DNA of 64,000 bases from Streptococcus pacificus (GTDB lineage: Bacteria; Bacillota; Bacilli; Lactobacillales; Streptococcaceae), in NCBI RefSeq assembly GCF_016481305.1, contig NZ_JAENBO010000002.1, positions 1-64,000 of the forward strand. The letters run 5' to 3'. The notes under the pieces were generated by a model. The model was given only the letters and a program-made list of their open reading frames with translations, had not been told where the DNA came from and ran no database searches. Positions 37,130-47,397 of the stretch are shown here, piece after piece (positions within the stretch are counted from its first letter, which is position 1; the number at the start of each line of letters is the position of its first letter). The translations under genes and the position numbers were made by a program.

Positions 37130-37882
37130 ATGAAAAAAATTATTCTTCTAGCTCTTGCTTTACTACTTTTTTTAGCCGGTTGTAGCAGTGAGACAAAAGA
37201 AACTCAAGAAACAACGCAAAAAGATCCAGCTACAGAGAGACTTGAAATGCTCAACAAGGCTGATTTCCCGCAGCTATCAACAACGATTGCTGACAATGAA
37301 GCAGCTGTTAAGATTGTCACTTCTAAGGGTGATATCACAATTAAACTCTTTCCAGAACTAGCCCCTTTAGCCGTTGAAAACTTTTTAACACATGCCAAAG
37401 AAGGCTACTATGATGGTGTCATTTTCCACCGAGTGATTGATAATTTCATGATTCAAACAGGTGACCCTAAAGGAGATGGGACTGGTGGGGAGTCCATTTG
37501 GCAAGGTAAGGATGAGAACATTGATGCTGGTAACGGTTTTGTCAACGAACCATCTGATTACCTCTATAATATCCGTGGTGCTCTTGCTATGGCTAACGCT
37601 GGACCTGATACTAACGGCAGTCAATTTTTTATCAACCAAAACACTTTTGACCAAACGTCAAAACTGGACCCAAGATATTTTCCGAAAAAAATTATTCAAG
37701 CCTACTCAAACGGCGGCAATCCTAGTTTAGATTTCCAGTACACTGTTTTTGGTCAGGTGATTGAAGGGATGGATGTGGTAGATAATATCGCATCTGTGCC
37801 AACTGATGATAAGGATAAACCTCAAGAAGAAATTGTGATTAAAAACATTGAGATTACAAAAGACTATACTTTTAAGCATTAA
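37130..37882 (+). CDS. slrA: Cyclophilin-type peptidyl-prolyl isomerase lipoprotein
   Basis: A 250-aa lipoprotein: signal peptide with lipobox LAGC (C18), short Thr/Glu-rich linker, then a cyclophilin domain (about 60-245) with the catalytic [15 protein letters not shown] and [13 protein letters not shown]. It resembles streptococcal SlrA, which folds surface proteins and aids colonisation. AAGGAG precedes the ATG. It is the second cyclophilin in the window. Monocistronic, divergent from ftsK. Confidence 0.92.
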   Translation: MKKIILLALALLLFLAGCSSETKETQETTQKDPATERLEMLNKADFPQLSTTIADNEAAVKIVTSKGDITIKLFPELAPLAVENFLTHAKEGYYDGVIFHRVIDNFMIQTGDPKGDGTGGESIWQGKDENIDAGNGFVNEPSDYLYNIRGALAMANAGPDTNGSQFFINQNTFDQTSKLDPRYFPKKIIQAYSNGGNPSLDFQYTVFGQVIEGMDVVDNIASVPTDDKDKPQEEIVIKNIEITKDYTFKH

Positions 37883-37892
37883 CAGACACTAA

Positions 37893-37922
37893 AAAAAGCG
37901 TTAGCAATGGCTAGCGCTTTTT
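37893..37922. terminator. Bidirectional terminator slrA / psaA
   Basis: Stem AAAAGCGTTAGC/GCTAGCGCTTTT with one wobble pair and an AATG loop; A and T runs on both sides serve the two convergent genes. Confidence 0.85.
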
Positions 37923-37979
37923 AAAGGTATTGTAATTATGTATTAACCTTTATTTTCTTTATTTTTTGTTTCTTATTTC

Positions 37980-38924
37980 TTATTGTCCTAAACCTTCAGC
38001 AATTTTGTTAAGGTTCCATTCCATCATCGCATAGTATGAATCCCCATCTTCACCTTCTTCAGCCACAGAGTCTGTGAAGATTTCAGCGTAGATTGGGATA
38101 TTTGTGTCTTTAGACACAGTTTCCATTGGACGACGGTCAACTGAACTTTCAACAAAGAGAGCCTTAAGGTCTGTTGATCTTAATTTATCTACTAATGTAG
38201 TAATTTGTTCAGGTGTTCCTTCTTCTTCAGTGTTGATTTCCCAGATGTAAGCTGATGGAACGTTGTAAGCTTTTGAGAAGTACTTGAAAGCACCTTCACT
38301 TGTAACAATCAACTTACGATCTTCTGGAATAGCATCAAAAGCAGATTTTGCTTTTTTATCTAATGCTTCTAATTTTTCAACATAAGCATCTAGATTTTTT
38401 TGGTAAGCATCCTTATTGGCTGGATCTTTTTCCATGAGGTGTTTACCGATATTCTTAGCGTAGATGATACCATTTTCAAGACTTAACCAAGCATGAGGAT
38501 CTTCTTTTCCTTCTTCGTTTTCTCCCTCAAGATAAATGATTTCGACACCATCACTGGCTGCAAAATAATCTTCATTTTCTTTTTTACCAGCATTTTCAAT
38601 CAATTTTGTGAACCATGCGTTTCCACCTGTTTCAAGATTGATACCATTGTAAAAAATAAGATCTGCATCAGTTGTTTTACGAACATCTTCTGATAAAGGC
38701 TCATATTCATGTGGATCTTGACCAATTGGAACAATACTATGAAGGTCTACAAGATCTCCAGCAATGTTCTTAGTCATATCAGCTAAGATTGAGTTGGTTA
38801 CAACTACACTAATTTTTTCATTAGTATCAGCTGCTTCATCAGCTTTTTTGCTAGTTGAACATCCTACTAAAAGTACAATTGCAACTAAGGCTCCTAAGAA
38901 GCCTAAAAATTTTTTATTTATCAC
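37980..38924 (-). CDS. psaA: Manganese/zinc ABC transporter lipoprotein (PsaA/ScaA/MtsA family)
   Basis: A 314-aa cluster A-I substrate-binding lipoprotein, lipobox LVGC (C22). Metal-binding residues are seen in [10 protein letters not shown] and [12 protein letters not shown], followed by glutamate (VTSEGAF) and aspartate near the C-terminus. A short acidic insert ([10 protein letters not shown]) sits by the second histidine. Delivers Mn2+ (and possibly Zn2+ or Fe) to the PsaC/PsaB importer. Its ATG is 1 nt from the permease stop. The order ATPase-permease-lipoprotein matches psaBCA/scaCBA rather than mtsABC. Confidence 0.93.
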   Translation of the reverse strand: MINKKFLGFLGALVAIVLLVGCSTSKKADEAADTNEKISVVVTNSILADMTKNIAGDLVDLHSIVPIGQDPHEYEPLSEDVRKTTDADLIFYNGINLETGGNAWFTKLIENAGKKENEDYFAASDGVEIIYLEGENEEGKEDPHAWLSLENGIIYAKNIGKHLMEKDPANKDAYQKNLDAYVEKLEALDKKAKSAFDAIPEDRKLIVTSEGAFKYFSKAYNVPSAYIWEINTEEEGTPEQITTLVDKLRSTDLKALFVESSVDRRPMETVSKDTNIPIYAEIFTDSVAEEGEDGDSYYAMMEWNLNKIAEGLGQ

Positions 38925-38925
38925 G

Positions 38926-39762
38926 TTAACTTCTTCTCTTTCTAAAAATTTGTTGTTTTGGAGAAATAAAGAAAGAAATAATGAAAATCACTGCGGAAGT
39001 CAAGACAATACATGAGCCGACGGCAATATTAAAGGTATATCCTAAAAAGATACCTAAAACTGAAGCGACAGCTCCTATCGTCGAAGATAGTATCAGCATG
39101 TATTTTAGCCTATTCGTATACAGATACGCAGTTGCAGCAGGAGTAATCAGCATGGCAACAATGAGGATGGTTCCAACACTTTGCATAGCTGTTACGGCTA
39201 CTAAGGTCAAACAAATCATCAAAAGGTAGTGGTAGAACTGTACATTCACACCTGTTGATTTTGCAAACACAGGGTCAAATGAAGTTAGTTGTAATTCCTT
39301 GAAAAAGACGATGATGACTAGTAAAACAATACCAGAAATCAGAATTGTTAACCACTTATCACTATCTTGGACAGCCAAGATATTCCCAAAAAGGATGTGA
39401 AAAAGGTCGGTTGAACTTTTGGCAACACTAACAAGAATAACGCCTAATGCTAAAAAGGCACTAAATGTTATCCCGATAGCTGTATCTCCTTTGAGAGAAC
39501 TATTTTCCTTTACAAAGGTGATAATAATTGATGCTAAAAGTCCAAAAATTGTAGCGCCTAAAAAGAAATTAACTCCTAAAATATAGGACATCGCAACACC
39601 CGGTAGTACAGCATGTGAGATGGCATCGCCCATGAGCGACATGGATCTTAAAATAATAAAACACCCAACTGCCCCTGAAACAATACCTACTACAATCGCT
39701 GTCACCAAAGCATTTTGTAAAAAGTGATAGGATTGCAAACCATTAATAAAATTTTCAATCAT
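38926..39762 (-). CDS. psaC: Metal ABC transporter permease (PsaC type)
   Basis: A 278-aa ABC-3 family integral membrane protein with about eight or nine helices. [19 protein letters not shown] is the conserved EAA-like coupling segment that contacts the ATPase. Starts with an ATGA overlap of the ATPase stop. Forms the channel of the Mn importer. Confidence 0.92.
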   Translation of the reverse strand: MIENFINGLQSYHFLQNALVTAIVVGIVSGAVGCFIILRSMSLMGDAISHAVLPGVAMSYILGVNFFLGATIFGLLASIIITFVKENSSLKGDTAIGITFSAFLALGVILVSVAKSSTDLFHILFGNILAVQDSDKWLTILISGIVLLVIIVFFKELQLTSFDPVFAKSTGVNVQFYHYLLMICLTLVAVTAMQSVGTILIVAMLITPAATAYLYTNRLKYMLILSSTIGAVASVLGIFLGYTFNIAVGSCIVLTSAVIFIISFFISPKQQIFRKRRS

Positions 39763-40487
39763 GGTTTCACCTCGCCTTCTACAATAATTGATTCCCCATA
39801 AGCTTCTTTAAGGTTTGACATAGAATAGACAGCCTCAACATCGCCATATGCAATCAATTTGCGATCAAGTATGATGAGTTGATCAAAATATTGATGAACC
39901 TTACTCAAATCATGATGAACTACTAAAATGGTCTTACCTTCCTCTTTTAACATCTTGAGGATATCAACGATGATACTCTCACTGACAGAATCGATCCCAA
40001 CAAATGGTTCGTCTAAAAAGATGTAATCAGCTTTTTGAATCAGACATCTTGCAATCAACATTCTTTGGAATTGTCCTCCAGAAAGACTGTTAATTGGTCT
40101 ATCTGAAAATTCTTCTAATCCCACTTGTTTAAGAGCAACTTCGACTGCTTGCCAATCTGATTTAGAAAGGTATTTGAATAATCCTATTTTCTTATATAAC
40201 CCAAGTGAGACACATTCTTTAACAGTCATTGGGAAACTGAGATCAATTTGACTTTTTTGCTCAACATAAGCTATTTTCTTTAAAACTTGCCCACTATCTT
40301 GTCCGTCTAGTTTGGTATGCCCTCCATGTTCTACAAGATTCAACATCGCCTTCATCATTGTTGATTTGCCAGCACCATTAGGACCAATAATCCCAATAAT
40401 GCCTGTTTTATCAATCGTTAATGAGAGATGTTCTAAAGCAAGATTGTTTCCGTCGTATGATACGGTCAAATCTTCCATAATTATCAT
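39759..40487 (-). CDS. psaB: Metal ABC transporter ATP-binding protein (PsaB type)
   Basis: A 242-aa ABC ATPase: Walker A GPNGAGKSTMM, Q-loop VEQKSQ, signature LSGGQFQRM, Walker B YIFLDEPF and H-loop VVHHD. The frame extends to 40526, but AAGGAG lies 8 nt from the ATG at 40487 (MIIMEDLTVSYDG). First gene of the operon, behind a promoter whose -10 overlaps a metalloregulator-like palindrome. Confidence 0.93.
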   Translation of the reverse strand: MIIMEDLTVSYDGNNLALEHLSLTIDKTGIIGIIGPNGAGKSTMMKAMLNLVEHGGHTKLDGQDSGQVLKKIAYVEQKSQIDLSFPMTVKECVSLGLYKKIGLFKYLSKSDWQAVEVALKQVGLEEFSDRPINSLSGGQFQRMLIARCLIQKADYIFLDEPFVGIDSVSESIIVDILKMLKEEGKTILVVHHDLSKVHQYFDQLIILDRKLIAYGDVEAVYSMSNLKEAYGESIIVEGEVKP

Positions 40488-40512
40488 TATTAATCTCCTT
40501 AATGAGCTAACA

Positions 40513-40535
40513 ATAATTACAATCAATTCAATTAT
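40513..40535. promoter_or_regulatory. Candidate Mn/Fe-responsive operator (MtsR/ScaR/PsaR type)
   Basis: Imperfect 23-bp palindrome with ATAATT/AATTAT ends and TCAA/TTGA-rich core; 8 of 11 arm positions pair. It overlaps the psaB -10 hexamer, where a DtxR-family repressor would block RNA polymerase. Similar AATT-flanked sites control streptococcal Mn transporters. Confidence 0.6.
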
Positions 40536-40559
40536 ACCTATCTTTTTTTAAAACGTCAA
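40531..40559 (-). promoter_or_regulatory. psaBCA promoter
   Basis: Minus strand: -35 TTGACG (40554-40559), 17-nt spacer, -10 TATAAT (40531-40536). Confidence 0.8.
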
Positions 40560-40729
40560 CTTGAAGTCGCAAAGTCCCAAAACTAAGTCAATAGCATCTT
40601 TAAACACTTTTCTTTTTGGAGAACTATAATACAAGTCAATTCTGCCACTAAGCAAATTTCAAAAAAACAAACCTATACTACCTTCAAATACTACATCACT
40701 GACTTGATTTTATAATGATTATTTTATTT

Positions 40730-40771
40730 CAAAAAAAAATCCAAGCGTTAGACAGAAAATCTAGCGCTTGG
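40730..40771 (-). terminator. divIB terminator
   Basis: 12-bp stem CCAAGCGTTAGA/TCTAGCGCTTGG with one wobble, 7-nt loop, T9 on the minus strand. Between it and psaB (40560-40729) no gene is seen. Confidence 0.88.
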
Positions 40772-40798
40772 AGTGCATACCATCTAGTGGTCTTTTTA

Positions 40799-42112
40799 TT
40801 ATTCACTAATAGTTGGATCAATTGGTTCGACAGTCTGAACTGGTTCTTCAGGTACAGGCTCTTCTTGACTAACTTCGTTATTAAGTTCTTCCTCATTAGC
40901 TTTTTCTTCAGCTTCAGCGGCAGCCTTCTCTTCTTCTTTTTTAGCAATATTGTCAGCTTTAACTTGATCAGAGAGTGCTTCCAAATTGTCACTTGTCGCA
41001 TAAACGCCAACTTCCATATCAATAATACTACCAACTGGAACTTGTTTAGCAATATCATTGTATAACGGCATTTTAACATCTAATTGAGATAGAGGAACTC
41101 TTACTTTATTACCATCTCGCATCTTGACATCAAGTAAATCTTTGGTAGTTTTTGAGTTTGCTAATTGAATGGACTCGATGTTATCCACAAGTTCCTTATC
41201 TAATTTCATTAATTCTTTGACAAGTAAGGAAACGTCTTCTTTTTGAACTAGGTTAACCAACAAGAACTGCTCGGGCATTTGAGCTTTTGTAATTGTTGGC
41301 ATTATCTCACCTGTCTCTATCACTGGTTGATAGCCTGACTCTAATTGCTGATAAGCAACGATACGATATTCTGAAACAGTAATGGTAAATCGATTTGGAA
41401 ATTGGTAACTAATATTAGCACTTTTAACCCAAGGGTTACCTTTAACGACAGCTTTTTCATATTGTTTTTTGTTGGTGATTAAAGAAAATATATAATCGCT
41501 ATCTTTGATCCCAGAAGTGGCATAAATCGTTTCTTCATTGCTATAAGTCATACCAGCCACCGAAATCTGCTTTTGCTTGCTGTAAGGTGTGCTCATGAAA
41601 ATTGAGAAGAGTAATAAAAGCGAAAAGCCAACTAAAATAGGAAGGGCTTTTTTTATTTTCTCATCTAAAACAAAAGCTTTTCTAGGATGGGCTTTATTAG
41701 ATTTTTCACCACTCTTATCTAGCTTGTCTTCTTTTTTTAGACTAGGAAGTAAACTCTTTTTTTCTTCCTCAATAGCCTCATCTTCTATAGGAGACTCATC
41801 ATTTTCAAGAGAGATTTCTTTCTCATCAGCTATTTCTTTTTCATCAGAGACTTCAGATAATTCTTCTCCAAGTGCTTCCTCAGAGAGCTCTTTTTCCTCC
41901 CCATTATCAGAAGATTCCTCTTCTACTTCTTTTTCTTTTTGTCGTTTTAATTTGGCTTTTTCTATTTCTTCCTTCTTTTTTTGAAGTTCTTTTTCTTGTT
42001 TTTCTTTTTCCAATCGTTCTTTTTCTTGTTTACGCTTTTGAAATTCAAGATTTTTTTTCTGCCACTCTGTTAAAACGTCCTCTTTTTTAGGGGTTTCTTT
42101 TTTATTTGACAT
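40799..42112 (-). CDS. divIB: Cell division protein DivIB (FtsQ)
   Basis: A 437-aa bitopic protein. A long cytoplasmic N-terminus is a Lys/Glu coiled coil then an acidic stretch (to ~150); one transmembrane helix at 157-173; outside are a POTRA domain (about 180-255), the beta domain and a disordered Glu/Pro tail (from ~385). It forms the septal DivIB-DivIC-FtsL complex. Last gene of murD-murG-divIB, the usual dcw fragment in streptococci. Only a weak GGAAA precedes the ATG. Confidence 0.94.
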   Translation of the reverse strand: MSNKKETPKKEDVLTEWQKKNLEFQKRKQEKERLEKEKQEKELQKKKEEIEKAKLKRQKEKEVEEESSDNGEEKELSEEALGEELSEVSDEKEIADEKEISLENDESPIEDEAIEEEKKSLLPSLKKEDKLDKSGEKSNKAHPRKAFVLDEKIKKALPILVGFSLLLLFSIFMSTPYSKQKQISVAGMTYSNEETIYATSGIKDSDYIFSLITNKKQYEKAVVKGNPWVKSANISYQFPNRFTITVSEYRIVAYQQLESGYQPVIETGEIMPTITKAQMPEQFLLVNLVQKEDVSLLVKELMKLDKELVDNIESIQLANSKTTKDLLDVKMRDGNKVRVPLSQLDVKMPLYNDIAKQVPVGSIIDMEVGVYATSDNLEALSDQVKADNIAKKEEEKAAAEAEEKANEEELNNEVSQEEPVPEEPVQTVEPIDPTISE

Positions 42113-42123
42113 CTAATTTTCCT

Positions 42124-43197
42124 TTAGTTTTTTTCTGATATGTCTTTCATTAAAATCTGATAAAATTCCTCTAACGAGGTGGTTTCTTTGCTATTTGCCA
42201 TCGTCTTTACAAAATTTTCTTGATGGCTTAGGATAAATTCAACTTGTTCATAAAAACTTTGTTCTGTCAGTTGATTTTCTGCTAATTGTAGGGCGTAGCC
42301 TTTATTTTCAAAATAAGCAGCATTTTCTAATTGGTCACCACGACTGGCCTCTTTCCCAAGAGGAACGATGAGGTGAGGCTTTTTCATAGCTAATAGCTCA
42401 AAAATAGTGTTGGACCCACCTCTTGTCACAACAAGATCCGCCATTGCCATCAAACCTTCATAGGTGTCAGTCACATAGTCAACACGGTAAAGGTTCGGAC
42501 GCAATTGATTTAATGCCTTATCCCCTGAGATGTTAATGATGTTGTAGCGTTTTGTCAGTTCTTTTTGATGGGTAGAGATGAAATTATTAAACACTTTAGC
42601 TCCTGCAGAACCTCCGATAAATAAAATCGTCTTTAAGTCAGAACTGAAGTGTTCCTTTACTTCTGTCAAAAGTGGACTCACTTGAGGTGGTGTTTGAGAA
42701 ATCTTCGTAATCGCCCCAACATGTTTTAACTTTGGAGAATGATGTTCTTGTTCGAAAGTCGTATACATCAAAGTAGCCAGTTTATAGGCAATTTTATTGG
42801 CAAGTCCCATTGACAAATCAGATTCATGAACATAGATAGGAATGCCGATAAGTTTAGATGCAATGACAGGAGGGACTGAAACAAAGCCTCCTTTAGAAAA
42901 CAAGGCTTTCGGTTTTAGTGTCATTAAAATAAAAATAGATTGTAGAATCCCAAAGAAAACTTTGAAAAAATCAGCAAGATTTTGCCAAGAAAAATACCGG
43001 CGTAGTTTCCCCGTTGAAATACTATGGAAGGTCACTGATTCTTTAAACGCTTGAAGTTGTTCAAATTCAACACCATGTTTATCACCAATATAGTGTACTT
43101 CAAAACCATCTTCAATCAGTTTTGGAATTAATAATAAATTCAAAGTCACATGACCAACAGTGCCACCACCGGTTAAAACAATTTTCCCTTTAGCCAT
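42124..43197 (-). CDS. murG: UDP-GlcNAc:lipid I N-acetylglucosaminyltransferase MurG
   Basis: A 357-aa GT-B glycosyltransferase making lipid II on the inner membrane face. The N-terminal loop is TGGGTVGH, the streptococcal form of [18 protein letters not shown] and the UDP-binding [15 protein letters not shown] plus GDQLENA are present. GGAG precedes the ATG. It starts 1 nt after murD. Confidence 0.95.
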   Translation of the reverse strand: MAKGKIVLTGGGTVGHVTLNLLLIPKLIEDGFEVHYIGDKHGVEFEQLQAFKESVTFHSISTGKLRRYFSWQNLADFFKVFFGILQSIFILMTLKPKALFSKGGFVSVPPVIASKLIGIPIYVHESDLSMGLANKIAYKLATLMYTTFEQEHHSPKLKHVGAITKISQTPPQVSPLLTEVKEHFSSDLKTILFIGGSAGAKVFNNFISTHQKELTKRYNIINISGDKALNQLRPNLYRVDYVTDTYEGLMAMADLVVTRGGSNTIFELLAMKKPHLIVPLGKEASRGDQLENAAYFENKGYALQLAENQLTEQSFYEQVEFILSHQENFVKTMANSKETTSLEEFYQILMKDISEKN

Positions 43198-43198
43198 C

Positions 43199-44554
43199 TC
43201 AAACTCCTTTTAACTCATTGAAGGTCGCAATAAATTCATCGCCACGCACCTCAAAATTATCATACATATCCCAACTAGCATTAGCGGGGCTTAGTAAAAT
43301 CGTATCTCCTTTAGAGGCTGTCTTAAAAGCTAACCGTGTTGCCTCTTTGACATCTTTAGCTTGAAGATAAGGCACATTAGCCTTTTGCGCAGCCTTTATC
43401 ATACGAGGAGCTGATTGTCCAATAAGAATCATGACTTTTAAGCCTTTGATATCTTCAACTAATTCATCAAATTCATTCCCGCGATCTAATCCACCAGCAA
43501 TAAGTAAAACATTTTCATTATTAAAACCAGAAAGAGCCTTTTGTGTCGCCAAAATATTGGTCGATTTACTGTCATTGAAGAAAGAAACGCCTTCGATGCT
43601 ACCAATGGACTGTAAACGGTGCTTTACCCCACCAAAATGAGATAAAACGTTCACAATTGTTTGATTAGAGACCTCAAATAATTTTGCAACAGCAATGGTC
43701 GCCAAAGCATTTTCGATATTATGTAAGCCAGGGACACCTAACTGATCAACCGACATAATCTTTTCCTGACGATAATAAAGATTACCCTCTTTCAGATAAG
43801 CCCCGTCCACTACTTCTTCAGTCGAAAATGGGACTAAGGTTGCTTTAGTAGTACTTGCTAATGTTTTTAACAAGTCTTGGTTAACATTAATAACGAGAAA
43901 ATCAGAAGCGGTCATTTTTTGCTGAATTGCCCATTTAGCCTTAACATAGTTATCAAATGACCCATGATAATCGATATGGGTAGGCATAATATTAGTGATA
44001 ACAGCAATATGTGGTTTAAAAGCTTCAATTCCCATCAATTGAAAGCTAGACAATTCCATGACTAAAACATCATTTTTTGAAACAGATTGTGCCACTTCAC
44101 TGGCTGGAAAGCCAATATTCCCAGCAAGATGGGCAGCTACTCCACTAGCATTTAAAACATTTTCAATCATTGTTGTTGTGGTTGTTTTACCGTTAGAACC
44201 AGTAATACCAACAATTGGTGCTTCTGAAATTAAATAAGCAAGCTCAACCTCAGTATAGATAGGAATCTCTTTAGACATAGCTAATTGGAGCATAGGGTTG
44301 CTATAAGGAATGCCAGGGTTTTTGACGATAAAGCTAAATTCTTCATCCAATAATTCTAGCGGGTGATGACCACAAATCACTCTAATACCTTCAGCTAAAA
44401 GAGATTTAGCACCAGGATTATCTTCAAGTGGTTTAGCATCATTAACAGTCACTATTGCTCCCAATTTAGTGAGTAATCGTGCTGCTGCTGCTCCTGATCG
44501 GGCTAAGCCCAAGACTAAAACTTTCTGATTATTAAATTGCGATAGTTGTTTCAT
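43199..44554 (-). CDS. murD: UDP-MurNAc-L-alanine:D-glutamate ligase MurD
   Basis: A 451-aa Mur ligase adding D-Glu to UDP-MurNAc-L-Ala. N-terminal UDP-binding domain ([15 protein letters not shown]), central ATPase with [19 protein letters not shown] and [11 protein letters not shown]-terminal domain with FNDSKSTN. Own promoter at 44588-44616; ribosome-binding site is a modest GGGAAAG. Confidence 0.96.
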   Translation of the reverse strand: MKQLSQFNNQKVLVLGLARSGAAAARLLTKLGAIVTVNDAKPLEDNPGAKSLLAEGIRVICGHHPLELLDEEFSFIVKNPGIPYSNPMLQLAMSKEIPIYTEVELAYLISEAPIVGITGSNGKTTTTTMIENVLNASGVAAHLAGNIGFPASEVAQSVSKNDVLVMELSSFQLMGIEAFKPHIAVITNIMPTHIDYHGSFDNYVKAKWAIQQKMTASDFLVINVNQDLLKTLASTTKATLVPFSTEEVVDGAYLKEGNLYYRQEKIMSVDQLGVPGLHNIENALATIAVAKLFEVSNQTIVNVLSHFGGVKHRLQSIGSIEGVSFFNDSKSTNILATQKALSGFNNENVLLIAGGLDRGNEFDELVEDIKGLKVMILIGQSAPRMIKAAQKANVPYLQAKDVKEATRLAFKTASKGDTILLSPANASWDMYDNFEVRGDEFIATFNELKGV

Positions 44555-44587
44555 TTTTCTTTCCCATTCGTTCTTGACGTTGTTTCT

Positions 44588-44616
44588 ATTTTACCTTTAA
44601 TCAGCCACTTTTTCAA
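44588..44616 (-). promoter_or_regulatory. murD-murG-divIB promoter
   Basis: Minus strand: -35 TTGAAA (44611-44616), 17-nt spacer, -10 TAAAAT (44588-44593), giving a leader of about 25-30 nt. Confidence 0.7.
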
Positions 44617-44676
44617 CCGTTATTAGATGGTAAAAAGGTTTGTTTATTGCTTTTATTAAGCAGATTAAAAAGATAG

Positions 44677-44937
44677 CTATTGGCTATCTTTTGTTTCTAT
44701 TTTATTTGACAATTTAACCACATCTTTTACAATGTAAAAACCAGCGACCAGCATGCCTAAAATCACATAGACTTCTGGCGGTGATTCGATTAGTTTAATC
44801 GCACCCATTCCTATGACAAAGACAGCAAAAGAAATAATCGCAACTATCATAATCATATTCATAGTGTTTTTTATTGTCTTGGAAGCGACAAATAGGTAAT
44901 ACAAAACAATCAAAATAGCAATTATTAAGTAAAACAT
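44677..44937 (-). CDS. DUF3165-like small membrane protein
   Basis: An 86-aa protein with three hydrophobic helices (about 2-19, 27-49, 54-72) and a charged C-terminus. It resembles the DUF3165 family of streptococcal proteins of unknown function. AAGGAG precedes the ATG; it follows typA by 22 nt and is probably co-transcribed with it. Confidence 0.78.
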   Translation of the reverse strand: MFYLIIAILIVLYYLFVASKTIKNTMNMIMIVAIISFAVFVIGMGAIKLIESPPEVYVILGMLVAGFYIVKDVVKLSNKIETKDSQ

Positions 44938-44959
44938 CTATTTCTCCTTCCAAACAATA

Positions 44960-46810
44960 TTATTCTTCTGATTCTGAATTTTTCTTCTTTTTAGATGCTT
45001 TGGCACGAAGATTCTTATCAAGAATTTGCTTACGAAGACGAATAGATTCAGGTGTGACTTCCATATATTCATCATCATTTAAAAATTCTAGTGATTCTTC
45101 AAGGGTTAAAATACGTGGTGTTTTGATCACTGAAGTCTGATCTTTAGTGGCAGAACGAACGTTTGTCATTTGTTTTGCCTTGGTAATGTTGACTGTCAAG
45201 TCATTATCACGAGAGTTCTCTCCGATAATCATCCCTTCATAAACTTCTGTTCCTGGATTGACAAAAATGGTACCACGTTCTTCAATAGACATGATGGAGT
45301 AGGTTGTTGCTTTACCCGCATCAATAGACACAAGGGCACCGCGATGACGACCTCCAATTTCAGCTCGCACAAACGGCATGTAACTGTCGAAGGTATGGTT
45401 CATGATACCATAGCCACGAGTCATTGATAGAAATTCTGTTGTGTAACCAATCAATCCTCTAGCGGGCACCATGAAAATCAAACGTGTTTGACCATTGCCG
45501 GTAGATTGCATATCAATCATCTCACCTTTTCGTTCTGATAAGGATTGAATAACTGATCCTTGGTACTCTTCTGGCGTGTCAATTTGCACGCGCTCAAACG
45601 GTTCCATCTTAACACCATCAACTTCTTTGATGATTACTTCTGGACGTGAGACTTGAAGTTCATAGCCTTCACGTCTCATGGTTTCAATTAAGATAGACAA
45701 ATGTAATTCACCACGACCTGACACGGTCCATTTATCTGGGGAGTCAGTTGGGTCAACACGAAGAGAGACATCGGTTTGTAATTCTGCTAATAAACGCTCT
45801 TCCACCTTACGAGAAGTAACAAATTTCCCTTCACGTCCTGCAAAAGGAGAATTATTAACTAAGAACGTCATTTGAAGCGTTGGCTCGTCAATATGAAGAA
45901 TAGGTAGTGGCTCAACAGCATCTGTTGGTGTCACTGTTTCACCAACGAAAATATCTTCCATTCCTGAAACAGCAATCAAATCTCCAGCTTTTGCCTCTTT
46001 AATCTCACGACGCTCTAGGCCAAAGAAACCAAATAGTTTTGTTACTCTAAAGTTTTTTGTAGTGCCATCTAATTTTGAGAGGGTTACTTGGTCACCGACT
46101 TTTACTGTTCCTCTAAAGACACGACCAATCCCAATACGACCAACAAAATCATTATAATCTAATAATGATACTTGAAATTGAAGGGGCTCATCTGAATTAT
46201 CAATAGGAGCTGGAATGTGTTCGATAATGGTATCAAATACAGGGGCCATTGTTTTTTCTTGGGCACTAGGATCATCTGATAAAGAAGATGTTCCATTAAT
46301 AGCTGAAGCATAAACAACAGGGAAATCAAGTTGTTCATTATCAGCTCCAAGTTCGATAAATAGCTCTAATACCTCATCAACAACTTCTGCTGGACGTGCT
46401 GATGGTTTATCAATTTTATTGACAACAACGATAGGAATTAAATCTTGCTCCAAAGCTTTTTTCAAAACAAAGCGTGTTTGTGGCATGGTTCCTTCATAGG
46501 CATCAACAACTAAAACAACACCATCAACCATCTTCATAATACGTTCCACTTCTCCACCAAAGTCAGCATGCCCTGGGGTATCCATGATATTAATACGTGT
46601 ATCGTTATATAAAACGGCTGTGTTTTTAGCTAAAATAGTAATCCCACGCTCTTTTTCAATATCATTTGAATCCATCGCGCGTTCATCTAGTGTTGTTCTA
46701 GCATCTAAGGTTTTTGATTGTTTTAATAATTCGTCAACAAGTGTGGTTTTCCCATGGTCAACATGGGCGATAATAGCAATGTTACGAATGTCTTCTCTTA
46801 ATTTGGTCAT
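44960..46810 (-). CDS. typA: GTP-binding protein TypA/BipA
   Basis: A 616-aa translational GTPase. G1 AHVDHGKTTL, switch II DTPGHADFGGEVER, NKIDKPSARP, then EF-G-like domains and the BipA-specific C-terminus (ending KASKKKKNSES). Involved in ribosome assembly and stress adaptation. The frame opens 9 codons earlier, but GAGG is 5-6 nt from the ATG at 46810 (MTKLREDIRN), as in homologues. Confidence 0.96.
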   Translation of the reverse strand: MTKLREDIRNIAIIAHVDHGKTTLVDELLKQSKTLDARTTLDERAMDSNDIEKERGITILAKNTAVLYNDTRINIMDTPGHADFGGEVERIMKMVDGVVLVVDAYEGTMPQTRFVLKKALEQDLIPIVVVNKIDKPSARPAEVVDEVLELFIELGADNEQLDFPVVYASAINGTSSLSDDPSAQEKTMAPVFDTIIEHIPAPIDNSDEPLQFQVSLLDYNDFVGRIGIGRVFRGTVKVGDQVTLSKLDGTTKNFRVTKLFGFFGLERREIKEAKAGDLIAVSGMEDIFVGETVTPTDAVEPLPILHIDEPTLQMTFLVNNSPFAGREGKFVTSRKVEERLLAELQTDVSLRVDPTDSPDKWTVSGRGELHLSILIETMRREGYELQVSRPEVIIKEVDGVKMEPFERVQIDTPEEYQGSVIQSLSERKGEMIDMQSTGNGQTRLIFMVPARGLIGYTTEFLSMTRGYGIMNHTFDSYMPFVRAEIGGRHRGALVSIDAGKATTYSIMSIEERGTIFVNPGTEVYEGMIIGENSRDNDLTVNITKAKQMTNVRSATKDQTSVIKTPRILTLEESLEFLNDDEYMEVTPESIRLRKQILDKNLRAKASKKKKNSESEE

Positions 46811-46844
46811 ATAATCCTCTATATCTTTTAAATTCAACTCATGA

Positions 46845-46853
46845 ATTATATCA
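46845..46853 (-). promoter_or_regulatory. typA promoter (extended -10)
   Basis: Minus strand TGATATAAT, ~34 nt upstream of the typA ATG; -35 not evident. The rest of 46854-46995 contains no ORF; a weak hairpin near 46950-46978 may end the glk-rhodanese transcript. Confidence 0.55.
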
Positions 46854-46995
46854 TAAATTTACTCAAATAACAGTGATAAGGTGGTTGTAAATGTTTTCAG
46901 AAACAATAAAACTACTTTTTAATGCTGATTTAGACTGAAAAATTGGAAAAACAAGAAGCTCTTAGCCCCTTGCTTTTAGTAATGATTAAGCATGA

Positions 46996-47388
46996 TTACC
47001 CTTTTTTCTTTTTGCCATCCCAGTAATCATAACCAAATTTCAAGACATAAATCTCTTGAAAACCTGCTTTTTTGAGCTCTACAACTGCTCGACCAACCCC
47101 TTTACTACGATTACTGTCATATAGTAAAACAGGTTTATCTTTTCTCAAAGCGGACAAAGAAGTTTTAAATTGACCAATTGGAAAATTTCTAGCTCCCATA
47201 ATATGCTCACGTTTAAAGACTGATGGTTCTCTGATATCAATTAATTGTCCTGTTCTCATCAAGGCTGCAAATTCTTCATTTTCGATAAATTTAGAGGCTT
47301 TTCTAATTCTAAAGTAGTTCCAAATCGTCCATCCGATAAAACCAATCACACCAATCCAAAGTATAATTGTCACAATATTGTTTGTCAT
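46996..47388 (-). CDS. Rhodanese-like domain membrane protein
   Basis: A 130-aa protein: an N-terminal transmembrane helix (about 6-26), then a rhodanese fold (about 38-128) with GQLIDIREPSVFKREHI. The position of the sulfur-carrying cysteine is occupied by aspartate/serine (VLLYDSNRSKGVGRAV), so sulfurtransferase activity is unlikely; it may be a binding or regulatory domain. It follows glk by 9 nt, with AAAGGAG at the start. Confidence 0.88.
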   Translation of the reverse strand: MTNNIVTIILWIGVIGFIGWTIWNYFRIRKASKFIENEEFAALMRTGQLIDIREPSVFKREHIMGARNFPIGQFKTSLSALRKDKPVLLYDSNRSKGVGRAVVELKKAGFQEIYVLKFGYDYWDGKKKKG

Positions 47389-47397
47389 AACTCTCCT

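Noticed and set aside
41589..41984. Serine-rich open frame opposite divIB
   Set aside because: It mirrors the Lys/Glu-rich coiled-coil codons of DivIB; composition artefact.
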